Assembly: GCA_022360735.1 (NCBI GenBank)
Contig: JAKSCF010000333.1
Span: forward strand, 1 to 6,699
Origin: Clostridia bacterium
GTDB lineage: Bacteria; Bacillota_A; Clostridia; Peptostreptococcales; JAAYPU01
Reading direction: 5' to 3'
DNA length: 6,699 bases
The position numbers and the translations under genes were made by a program. Positions 1 to 5,937 of the stretch are shown one piece after another. The notes under the pieces were generated by a model. That model searched no databases and was not told where the DNA came from. It worked only from the letters and a program-made list of their open reading frames with translations. How positions within the stretch are numbered: position 1 is the stretch's first letter; every line of letters starts with the position of its first letter.

Positions 1-2
1 TA

Positions 3-569
3 AAGACGAAGAAGGTATGTGCTGATTTTGCTACGTTTCATAAAACACGGAAGAAGCCCATTAGGGAAATAGAAACGTATTCCGGTAAAATCTTAAAAAA
101 CTCGGATTATGAAGAAGTCGCCATAGGTACGGAAGATTATGCTTCGGTTTTAATCCATTTTGATAAGAACGCACATGGATCCTTGACGGTAAACCAAACG
201 GCATCTGGAAGAAAAAACCGGATCTATTTTGAGATTTATGGTTCCCAAAAATCGGTTAGCTGGTCGGGTGAAAGACCCAACGAACTGTGGATTGGTAATC
301 GGGATCAAGCAAACCAAATAATGCTGAAGGATCCGGCACTTGTAAGTGAAGATGTCAGGGGATATATCGGTTTCCCGGGAGGACATAACGAAGGATTTGC
401 CGATACATCCAAACAACTGTTTACGCAGTACTATAAATACATCTTAAATAATGGACACAAAAACAATATAAGCCCTGCATTCCCAACATTTGAAGCAGGA
501 CTTCGAGAACTGATGATATGCGAAAGAATCGTCCGATCTGCTAAAGAAATGTGTTGGGTAGAAGTCTGA
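3..569 (+). CDS. Gfo/Idh/MocA-family NAD(P)-dependent oxidoreductase, C-terminal part (5' end outside window)
   Basis: The reading frame is open from the left edge and ends at TGA 567-569, giving 188 visible residues. The Gfo/Idh/MocA family usually has about 350-400 residues, so the N-terminal Rossmann NAD(P)-binding half is missing here. What remains is the C-terminal alpha/beta substrate-binding domain. Typical segments are HKTR (visible residues 13-16), EIETYSGK (22-29), the TEDYASVLIHFD strand (43-54), GERPNELWIG (89-98), FPGGHNEGF (124-132) and PTFEAG (161-166). Members are cytoplasmic enzymes that oxidise or reduce a hydroxyl of sugars, inositols or related polyols. The substrate cannot be read from this half. 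The gene converges on the cyclase with only 2 bp between stop codons, and no terminator hairpin is visible between them. Family assignment is firm; the specific reaction is unknown. Confidence 0.9.
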   Translation, partial: KTKKVCADFATFHKTRKKPIREIETYSGKILKNSDYEEVAIGTEDYASVLIHFDKNAHGSLTVNQTASGRKNRIYFEIYGSQKSVSWSGERPNELWIGNRDQANQIMLKDPALVSEDVRGYIGFPGGHNEGFADTSKQLFTQYYKYILNNGHKNNISPAFPTFEAGLRELMICERIVRSAKEMCWVEV

Positions 570-571
570 AT

Positions 572-2227
572 TTATTTTGTGCAGGTTTGATTTTTACCAT
601 TACTCTTAGCCATGTATAAGGCATCATCAGCCCGCTGTATAAGAATGTCAGCCGTATCATCCGGTAATAAGGTGCTGACACCAATACTAACTGTAACATT
701 ATTACCGTCTATTTCTTCATATTTTTTAGCTATGAAGGATTTTCTAATTCTTTCACATATAAAAGTAGCCGTAACTTGATCGGCATCATAAAGAAGTACC
801 AATAGTTCTTCGCCGCCATATCTGAAAGCAAAATCATAGTACCGTATGTTGTCTTTAATAGTAGAAGATAGTTCTCGTATAATCAAATCTCCGGCAAGAT
901 GACCATATTGATCATTGATGGATTTAAAATTATCCAAATCAAACATGGCAACCGATAAAGTTGTTTTTTCTTCTCTGGCTTCTTGCATTTTAACTTTAAA
1001 AATATCAAATAATTTTCTGCGATTATATAATTGAGTTAATTCGTCAATGATACTGAGTTTATGATAAAAACGCATGTTTTTATCCAGCTTTGTTTTTTGA
1101 TACATGAAAGAGCGCATTCTATTAAATAGCGTAGAAAAGGAAAAAAGCATCACAGCAAACGTAATACTGGTCAGAATAAAATAATAGGGTAAAGAAATCC
1201 ACCTAAACTCAATGGATAAAGCATAAAAGATAATTCCAAAGGTAATACATGCCCATCCAAATCCAAAAAATTGAGCCGGCCCGTTTCCTTTTAGATAGCA
1301 CTTAATACTTATGAAGGTAAAAAGAATTGGAATGATGAATCTTATTACAGAGATAAGAGGGTCAATTAAAATAAAATCCGTCAATACAGAGATCAAGGTT
1401 AAGAAGATAACCAATCCAATGATAGCGGTTAGGATATAATCTATTTTAATGCATAACTCTTTAGTTTTAAGAAATAGTTTCACGAATACAGTTGCAAATA
1501 TAATGGTTAGAGCTAACAGCATTAATAGAATTTTATGATATCCGGTAAAAGAAAATACAATTAGATACAAAAGTAAAGGGATTAAAAAACCAATGATAAA
1601 AATAAAAATTCGGTCTTGGAAAAGTATAAATATAATAACATTGTAAAATAGTATCGCAAATAGAATACCAAAGAAGATACCAAGAGAGATATTACGCGTA
1701 CTTAAGGCATTCATTAGCTCTTTGCTTGTATATAAATATATGAGATTGCTTGGAATGTTCCTACAACTCGTTTTGATGTAAACATAATCGCTATAAGATA
1801 TACTTTTAGGTACTTCCATTACCAGATTCGAAGAAAAAGAGCTGATCTGTTGAACCGGGCTGTTAATATGCCGGTATGTTTCTTGATGGTCTACCGGAAA
1901 GTAAAGTTCGGCATGGTCTGAATTAAGGTTTAATTGTAGGTATTTAAAATCACCCATAGGGTCTATTTTAAACCTAATCCAATAATCATTATGAATAAAA
2001 CGACTCAAAAAAGGTTGATCGCTAAGAGGGGTGAACTCTTCTGAAGATTTTTCAATAGATTCAAAAGGAATTTGTGAGCCTTCAATATAAGATATTTCAC
2101 TTACAATATCTTCAGATGAATAGGGAGCATTGTGTCCTAAGGCATCAAAAAAAAGTGTACTGGTCAATACTGAAATCATAGCTAAGATCATAATAAAAGA
2201 TACAAGAATAATTGACTTATGTTTCAT
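572..2227 (-). CDS. Membrane diguanylate cyclase: 7TMR-DISM sensor with C-terminal GGDEF domain
   Basis: 551 residues, predicted to make cyclic-di-GMP from two GTP at the inner face of the membrane. Order: N-terminal membrane/signal segment (about 6-28); extracytoplasmic 7TMR-DISMED2-like domain (about 45-168, with YWIRF near 82-86 and LQLNLNSDHAELYFP near 97-111); seven hydrophobic helices (about 182-367); a short linker; a GGDEF domain (about 390-551). The GGDEF domain looks active. DELTQLYNRR is at 395-404, the metal-binding FDLDNFKSIND begins at 429, the signature GGEEL is at 471-475, and RYYD (462-465) lies five residues before it as an RxxD product-inhibition site. The start at 2227 is preferred over an in-frame ATG at 2275. 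It has a GGGGG ribosome site 6 nt upstream (2234-2238), the protein then begins MKHKSIILVS, and the likely -10 box lies inside the longer frame. DISM domains are thought to bind small ligands such as carbohydrates; the ligand is unknown. No EAL domain is present. Confidence 0.93.
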   Translation of the reverse strand: MKHKSIILVSFIMILAMISVLTSTLFFDALGHNAPYSSEDIVSEISYIEGSQIPFESIEKSSEEFTPLSDQPFLSRFIHNDYWIRFKIDPMGDFKYLQLNLNSDHAELYFPVDHQETYRHINSPVQQISSFSSNLVMEVPKSISYSDYVYIKTSCRNIPSNLIYLYTSKELMNALSTRNISLGIFFGILFAILFYNVIIFILFQDRIFIFIIGFLIPLLLYLIVFSFTGYHKILLMLLALTIIFATVFVKLFLKTKELCIKIDYILTAIIGLVIFLTLISVLTDFILIDPLISVIRFIIPILFTFISIKCYLKGNGPAQFFGFGWACITFGIIFYALSIEFRWISLPYYFILTSITFAVMLFSFSTLFNRMRSFMYQKTKLDKNMRFYHKLSIIDELTQLYNRRKLFDIFKVKMQEAREEKTTLSVAMFDLDNFKSINDQYGHLAGDLIIRELSSTIKDNIRYYDFAFRYGGEELLVLLYDADQVTATFICERIRKSFIAKKYEEIDGNNVTVSIGVSTLLPDDTADILIQRADDALYMAKSNGKNQTCTK

Positions 2228-2258
2228 TAAAGTCCCCCATAAGAAATTATTTATCTTG

Positions 2259-2267
2259 ATTATATCA
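2259..2267 (-). promoter_or_regulatory. Extended -10 promoter of the diguanylate cyclase gene
   Basis: On the minus strand the sequence reads TGATATAAT, a perfect TATAAT with the TGn extension. It lies 31 nt upstream of the ATG at 2227, so the leader would be only about 25 nt. No good -35 is seen at 16-18 nt, which is tolerated by extended -10 promoters. Its position inside the longer reading frame argues against translation from 2275. Confidence 0.55.
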
Positions 2268-2306
2268 TAAATCAAACCATGAGTATTTGATATTTTATTA
2301 CTTATA

Positions 2307-2335
2307 TTGACAATGTTTTGATAGGGTATTAAGAT
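2307..2335 (+). promoter_or_regulatory. Sigma-A-type promoter for the Ig-like surface protein gene
   Basis: A perfect -35 TTGACA (2307-2312), a 17-nt spacer and a -10 TAAGAT (2330-2335, four of six consensus positions). Transcription would start near 2342, leaving a leader of about 165 nt before the ATG at 2509. That is long enough to house a cis-acting RNA element. The promoter sits back to back with the cyclase promoter. Confidence 0.5.
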
Positions 2336-2341
2336 GTAATA

Positions 2342-2508
2342 AGAAAAAATTAAAATAGCTGCATAGAATTTGTATTCTCCGACTTTGCTGTTCTAAGGGT
2401 GTAAAACGTTACAGGGATTGTTCCGTACAATTATTCTAAAGGAATATACCTATGAATTGTGAAGCCAGGTGGTAGAGTATCGATTATTTTAATTGGAGGT
2501 AATCAATT
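2342..2508 (+). promoter_or_regulatory. Long 5' leader with alternative hairpins upstream of the Ig-like gene (candidate cis-regulatory RNA)
   Basis: No coding frame is visible here. Small hairpins can be drawn in order: AGAAT/ATTCT (2365-2378), TGTAA/TTACA (2400-2413), ATTGT/ACAAT (2417-2431), ACAATT/AATTGT (2427-2460, enclosing TATTC/GAATA at 2432-2446) and AATTG/CAATT (2491-2508). The last one places the Shine-Dalgarno GGAGGT (2495-2500) partly in its stem and partly in its loop. The AATTG(T) and (A)CAATT copies can exchange partners, so a form masking the ribosome site and one exposing it are both possible. I compared the stretch by eye with c-di-GMP-I/II, cobalamin, preQ1, glycine, T-box and ykkC consensus elements and found no convincing match. 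The stems are short and AT-rich, so this is a candidate only. Confidence 0.3.
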
Positions 2509-3042
2509 ATGAAGTTTAAAATTAAGACTGCAATTTTTGGGGTATTATTGATGTTACTTTGTACTTCTATGATGGTGTTGGCAGGTGATGGAGAAGGAGG
2601 AAGTAAAAATCCTTTTACCTTAGATTTTTCCCAGCCTGCTCATGAAGAGAAAAATGTCCAAGTTGACAGTGAGATTCAATTAACCTTTACAAAAAATGTG
2701 GTAAATATTCTGGTTCTTGAAAACAATATGACTTGTTTTAAGGTGTTAGATGAAAATGAACAAGAGGTACCAATTGAAATTATTATGGCGGACGATCAAA
2801 TCGAACGAGATAAAAAACGAGATGTCATATTAAAGCCAAAATCGTTATTAAATGAAGATACGGAATATACAATAATAATCGACTCTAAGCTTGAATCTAA
2901 AAGCGGCCAGGTATTAGAGGAAGATGTAACTTTAACTTTCAGCACTATTTCTACAAGCAATAACCAACAATTGGTTTTCATAATAGCTGCAGCTATTGTT
3001 TTAGCCATTGCAGTAATTGCATACATAAAGAAGAGAAAATAG
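2509..3042 (+). CDS. Secreted membrane-anchored Ig-like (SbsA/Big_5-type) domain protein
   Basis: 177 residues with a clear export architecture. The signal peptide has KFKIK, a hydrophobic core and MMVLA, with likely cleavage after A25 before GDGEGG. A single beta-sandwich-like domain spans about 35-147. A C-terminal transmembrane helix (about 155-173) is followed by the positive tail KKRK, so the domain would sit outside the cell, anchored by its C terminus. The domain resembles bacterial SbsA-type Ig-like repeats: an N-terminal FSQPAHEEKNVQVDSEIQLTF (39-59) segment and a closing SGQVLEEDVTLTFST (132-146) strand. These domains usually serve as structural or adhesive modules; no catalytic residues are apparent. 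GGAGGT at 2495-2500 gives an 8-nt spacing to the ATG, which fixes the start. The gene has its own promoter and a long leader, is divergent from the cyclase, and ends at the shared terminator at 3105-3128. The binding partner is unknown. Confidence 0.82.
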   Translation: MKFKIKTAIFGVLLMLLCTSMMVLAGDGEGGSKNPFTLDFSQPAHEEKNVQVDSEIQLTFTKNVVNILVLENNMTCFKVLDENEQEVPIEIIMADDQIERDKKRDVILKPKSLLNEDTEYTIIIDSKLESKSGQVLEEDVTLTFSTISTSNNQQLVFIIAAAIVLAIAVIAYIKKRK

Positions 3043-3104
3043 ATGAGTCAGAAAAGTCATGAATGAGATATTTTCTTAATGGGAAAGTACAAGTATCATA
3101 TAAA

Positions 3105-3128
3105 AAAATCAGGTAATTACCCGATTTT
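3105..3128. terminator. Bidirectional intrinsic terminator between the Ig-like gene and the zinc-ribbon gene
   Basis: The stem pairs AAAATC with GATTTT and GGT with ACC around an AATT loop. On the minus strand the single internal mismatch becomes a G-U pair, and the hairpin is followed by a run of T, making a good terminator for the zinc-ribbon gene. On the plus strand the same position is an A-C mismatch and the tail is TTATTTT, so it is probably weaker for the Ig-like gene. Confidence 0.7.
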
Positions 3129-3138
3129 ATTTTCTAGT

Positions 3139-3303
3139 TTATCTGTATTGGAATTGTCTCTTTGCTTCTTTTCTTTTATAGCTACAATCTTTACATCTCT
3201 TAGGCTCATTATCAAAACCTTTTTCTTTGTAGAATTCTTGTTCTCCCACAGTAAAAACGAACTCTTTTCCACAATCTTGACATGTTAGTGTCTTGTCTTC
3301 CAT
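3139..3303 (-). CDS. Small zinc-ribbon protein (zf-trcl-like, two CxxC motifs)
   Basis: A 54-residue protein starting MEDKTLTCQDCGKEF and ending QFQYR with a TAA stop. Two CxxC pairs, C8-C11 and C37-C40, could bind one zinc ion. They flank the segment FVFTVGEQEFYKEKGF, and EPKRC precedes the second pair. This pattern is typical of the widespread probable zinc-ribbon domain family found in low-GC bacteria. The basic tail (YKRKEAKRQ) could contact nucleic acid, but that is inference; the family's role is not established. GGAGG at 3316-3320 lies 12 nt before the ATG, slightly long but usable. A strong hairpin-plus-T-run terminator follows at 3105-3128, so the gene looks monocistronic. A plus-strand frame covering the same bases (3079-3288) is a shadow. 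A possible extended -10 (TGTTATCCT) lies upstream without a clear -35. Confidence 0.88.
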   Translation of the reverse strand: MEDKTLTCQDCGKEFVFTVGEQEFYKEKGFDNEPKRCKDCSYKRKEAKRQFQYR

Positions 3304-3465
3304 TTAAATTAAATACCTCCAAAGATTTTGTTTAAGCATATACAAAGGATAACATTTTTAAAGGGACAATACACTTTATTGACCAAAGATTAAAAAGAAT
3401 CCTTTACGTAATAATACTTCACTCTATTATACACCCAATTGCAAAATCTGTCTAGAAAATTAGAT

Positions 3466-3531
3466 AAAAACCCCCAGATAAAATATAGCTGGTATCCTGT
3501 GTTTTTGTACAGTATACCAGCTGTCTGGGGA
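3466..3531 (-). terminator. Two-tier intrinsic terminator of cstA
   Basis: Reading the minus strand just after the cstA stop, a long hairpin forms. The outer stem pairs TCTGGGG with CCCCAGA (plus positions 3524-3530 and 3472-3478), and the inner stem pairs AGCTGGTAT with ATACCAGCT (3487-3495 and 3514-3522). CTGT/ACAG closes towards the apex. A one-sided bulge (3479-3486) separates the tiers. The GC-rich base runs into TTTTT, as expected for factor-independent termination. Confidence 0.85.
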
Positions 3532-3536
3532 TAGAA

Positions 3537-5132
3537 TTATTTGGCTATTGTATAATCTTTTTTGCTCAGAGATTTGTAAGAAATTACGATAAGTACAATT
3601 GCTAAAACGAATAGAATGGCTGCGACAATAACCAGCAAGATATTATTGGTCACTATGTTATCCCGAATAAGAAACAGTAATGCTGTTAATGTTACGGCAA
3701 ACATGATAACCATTGGAATAACAAGCATTTTATTGGATTTGCCAATATGCTTTAAGTATGCGGCAACCGCTAAGAGTGCCAATGCAGCAAGCAATTGATT
3801 CGCTGAGCCGAAAACCGGCCATACTTTTTGGTATCCGAGGAAACCCAGTCCGCCTCCTGCAATAACGGTTACGGCTGTTGCAAAGTATTTGTTCGTAGCC
3901 ATACTGTTTTGATTGCTGCTGCTAAAGAATTCCTGGAATAAAAACCTTCCTAATCTTGCAGTAGTGTCTAATGTGGTCAAAGCAAATGCTGAAATTGCTA
4001 AAGCTACAAATGAATTACCTACAGCATAATCAATACCAAAGGATGTCATGAAAGTGCCTAGACCATTAGAAAAGACAGCAATTGGAGAACCAAGTTCTGC
4101 AGCTTTGTCTGCAGTAATAAAGCCAATGGTAATTAAAGCTATACTTGCCAAGGTACCTTCGATAAGCATTGAGCCGTACCCAATTTTTCTGGCGTCTGTT
4201 TCATTATCAAGCTGCTTGGATGTGGTACCTGAAGAAACTAAAGAATGAAATCCTGAAATAGCGCCGCAAGCTACAATAACAAAGAGCATAGGGAACATCC
4301 ATTTGCCATTCACAACAAATCCGGTAAAAGCTGGGATCTGAATGGTGGGTCGATATAAGGCCAATCCTAATATTGCCCCGGCAATCATGGCATATAATAA
4401 AAATGAATTTAAATAGTCTCTAGGCTGCAAAAGAATCCAGACAGGTGCGATAGCTGCAATTAAAATATAAACCATAAGAAGAATCATCCAAGTTTCCTTT
4501 GATAGTAAAATTGGAAATGCATTTCCAATCCATATACCTATGAATAATAAGATGACACCAACCACTGTAGCAACGCCGAGATGAATATTGTTTTTATTGA
4601 CAATCAAGCCAAAGACAATGGCTAATGCAATAAAATAGATGGAAGTAGTTGCAACAGCACCATTACCTGCAAAGGTTGCAGCTACAATGTTATTAAATGC
4701 AGCGATAACCAGAACAAGTGTAAGCCATGCGAAAATAGTGAAAAGCTTTTTGCCTGAATCGCCTATGTTTTTATGAATGATTTCACCAATAGACTTGCCG
4801 TCATGTCTTATAGAAGCGAAAAGTGCTCCAAAATCATGCACACCACCAAAAAAGATACTGCCTATTAGAATCCAAAGCATAACAGGAATCCATCCGAAAA
4901 ATGCGGCTGCTATAGGACCGACAATAGGTCCTGCACCTGCAATTGAAGCAAAATGGTGTCCTAAAACCACATAATTACGTGTAGGCACATAATCTACATT
5001 GTCTTTTAATTGATGAGAAGGAGCTGTTCTGGAAGCGTCAATGCCCCATTTTTTTGCAAGCCAGGCTCCATAAGTTGCATAAGCAATAATAAAAATGACA
5101 ATAACAATAAGTATTAATACGAGTCCGTTCAT
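3537..5132 (-). CDS. cstA: CstA-family carbon starvation transporter
   Basis: A 531-residue polytopic membrane protein, rich in hydrophobic helices from residue 3 to about 518. Family hallmarks are clear: HHFASIAGAGPIVGP (59-73), VHDFG (98-102), SIRHDGKSIG (107-116), LLQPRDYLNSF (234-244), GFHSLVSSGTTSKQL (294-308), LTTLDTTARLGRF (385-397) and WPVFGSANQLLAAL (438-451). It is shorter than the roughly 700-residue Escherichia coli CstA and BtsT, as is common for clostridial members. Characterised relatives take up pyruvate, and CstA has also been linked to peptide use under carbon starvation; the substrate here is inferred. The start has a GGGGG ribosome site (5139-5143) 6 nt upstream. The small YbdD-like partner of enterobacterial CstA is not seen nearby. 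The gene follows an uncharacterised gene by 88 bp in the same direction and ends at a strong terminator. Confidence 0.95.
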   Translation of the reverse strand: MNGLVLILIVIVIFIIAYATYGAWLAKKWGIDASRTAPSHQLKDNVDYVPTRNYVVLGHHFASIAGAGPIVGPIAAAFFGWIPVMLWILIGSIFFGGVHDFGALFASIRHDGKSIGEIIHKNIGDSGKKLFTIFAWLTLVLVIAAFNNIVAATFAGNGAVATTSIYFIALAIVFGLIVNKNNIHLGVATVVGVILLFIGIWIGNAFPILLSKETWMILLMVYILIAAIAPVWILLQPRDYLNSFLLYAMIAGAILGLALYRPTIQIPAFTGFVVNGKWMFPMLFVIVACGAISGFHSLVSSGTTSKQLDNETDARKIGYGSMLIEGTLASIALITIGFITADKAAELGSPIAVFSNGLGTFMTSFGIDYAVGNSFVALAISAFALTTLDTTARLGRFLFQEFFSSSNQNSMATNKYFATAVTVIAGGGLGFLGYQKVWPVFGSANQLLAALALLAVAAYLKHIGKSNKMLVIPMVIMFAVTLTALLFLIRDNIVTNNILLVIVAAILFVLAIVLIVISYKSLSKKDYTIAK

Positions 5133-5160
5133 ACTTTACCCCCTTTTAGACTGCGCACTT

Positions 5161-5189
5161 CCAATAACCATTAAATTGCTTACAGTCAA
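5161..5189 (-). promoter_or_regulatory. Possible weak promoter directly upstream of cstA
   Basis: On the minus strand TTGACT (5184-5189) is followed after 17 nt by TATTGG (5161-5166), only three of six matches to TATAAT. If real it would let cstA be transcribed apart from the upstream 165-aa gene. No terminator is visible between the two genes, so read-through from 5771-5798 is an alternative source of cstA message. Confidence 0.25.
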
Positions 5190-5220
5190 TAATAAATAGA
5201 ATAAAATTAAGTAAGTTTAA

Positions 5221-5718
5221 TTAAGTATAATCATAAATCATTTTGACGCTATCACCCTCTTTACAAGAATATATTTTATCAAAAACAAGGTCTACAATGA
5301 TAAACCTGATTTTTGCCCATCCTTTTAAATTAAATAAAAAAGACTTGCTGTATTTATAATTTTTTAATTGGCTGATTAATTCATAGTTTTCTAGTTTTTC
5401 AGTTATAATAATGCATGTAATATAAGTAGACATATGTTCAGGAGTAGGTTGGACCAGTGTTGTGACGGAAGATTCCAGTGTTGTGGAAAGAAGAATAAAA
5501 TCTTGAGGCAATAAGTTTGGAATATAAGTAAAAAAGCAAAACTCGTTGTTTTCTATGGCATCTAATTCAATTTTTTTGGATGCAAAATACCTAATGTTTC
5601 TTTCGTTATAGATAGCTGCAAAATCAAAAGTTAAATTTTGAAGCCGATATTGATGAGAAATTGTAAAATGCTTAGAAAATTTTTCTGTAATATATTTTTT
5701 ATAATTGTTGTAATCCAT
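5221..5718 (-). CDS. Uncharacterised 165-aa cytoplasmic protein upstream of cstA
   Basis: I cannot assign a function. The protein has no signal peptide, membrane helix or recognisable catalytic or metal motif. It is rich in aromatic residues (many Y and F). Landmarks are FDFAAIYNERNIRYFASKK near 31-49, ENNEFCFF near 56-63, PTPEHMSTYITCIIITE near 91-107 and KYSKSFLFNLKGWAKIRF near 121-138. The EHMSTYIT and KSFLFNLKGW segments recall conserved hypothetical proteins of clostridia, possibly the family called DUF8052, but that is from memory and unverified. The ATG at 5716-5718 is preceded by a purine-rich AAGAAGAG stretch, a weaker ribosome site than those of its neighbours. A good promoter lies at 5771-5798. 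The 88-bp gap to cstA without a terminator makes a two-gene transcript possible, so a role connected with CstA is an untested inference. Confidence 0.75.
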   Translation of the reverse strand: MDYNNYKKYITEKFSKHFTISHQYRLQNLTFDFAAIYNERNIRYFASKKIELDAIENNEFCFFTYIPNLLPQDFILLSTTLESSVTTLVQPTPEHMSTYITCIIITEKLENYELISQLKNYKYSKSFLFNLKGWAKIRFIIVDLVFDKIYSCKEGDSVKMIYDYT

Positions 5719-5770
5719 AGGATACCACTCTTCTTCATAATATTTACAGGAAATACATTAATACACATAC

Positions 5771-5798
5771 ATAATAACATAATATCCAAAAATTTCAA
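5771..5798 (-). promoter_or_regulatory. Sigma-A-type promoter for the 165-aa gene (and possibly cstA)
   Basis: On the minus strand TTGAAA (5793-5798), a 16-nt spacer and TATTAT (5771-5776), five of six matches to the -10 consensus. It lies about 50 nt upstream of the start codon at 5718. Confidence 0.5.
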
Positions 5799-5840
5799 TA
5801 CAAAGTCGGTTTAAAATTTAACTTTATCTTTACAAAATAA

Positions 5841-5868
5841 TTGATTTTTTGCATTGAAAGGATATAAT
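5841..5868 (+). promoter_or_regulatory. Sigma-A-type promoter for the sigma-54 activator gene
   Basis: TTGATT (5841-5846), a 16-nt spacer and a perfect TATAAT (5863-5868). Transcription would start near 5875, giving a leader of about 63 nt to the ATG at 5938. It is divergent from the 5771-5798 promoter; the two -35 boxes are about 40 bp apart, so one bound regulator could affect both. Confidence 0.6.
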
Positions 5869-5937
5869 TTGGTTAAGGATTCCTATAACTTACTAATTTT
5901 TTGATAAAAAGATTTATATAAAAGGCGATGATTTTTT

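Noticed and set aside
150..416. Minus-strand 88-codon frame opposite the oxidoreductase
   Set aside because: The plus-strand frame matches the Gfo/Idh/MocA family throughout, and the minus frame has no support.
2379..2387. CCGACTTTG repeated as its complement at 5801-5809
   Set aside because: Many 9-base matches are expected by chance in a 6.7-kb window, and the two copies lie in different positions relative to their promoters.
2411..2475. Possible c-di-GMP-I riboswitch (ACAGGG ... GAAGCCAGG resembles parts of the aptamer)
   Set aside because: The conserved GCAAACC, GGGACGCAAAGCC and GGTAGC-type receptor segments are absent, and there is no room for the second arm before the RBS.
3079..3288. 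Plus-strand frame of 69 codons
   Set aside because: It has no ribosome site and a low-complexity translation, it contains the terminator hairpin, and it lies opposite the well-supported zinc-ribbon gene.
4048..4248. Plus-strand frames opposite cstA (also 3616-3798 and 4777-4974)
   Set aside because: They are antisense shadows of a strongly conserved CstA coding region, with no ribosome sites or recognisable proteins.
5153..5170. Possible sigma-54 -24/-12 promoter before cstA (minus strand TGG...GTGC)
   Set aside because: The GG and GC are separated by 11 nt instead of the required 10, and the -24 element matches only in TGG.
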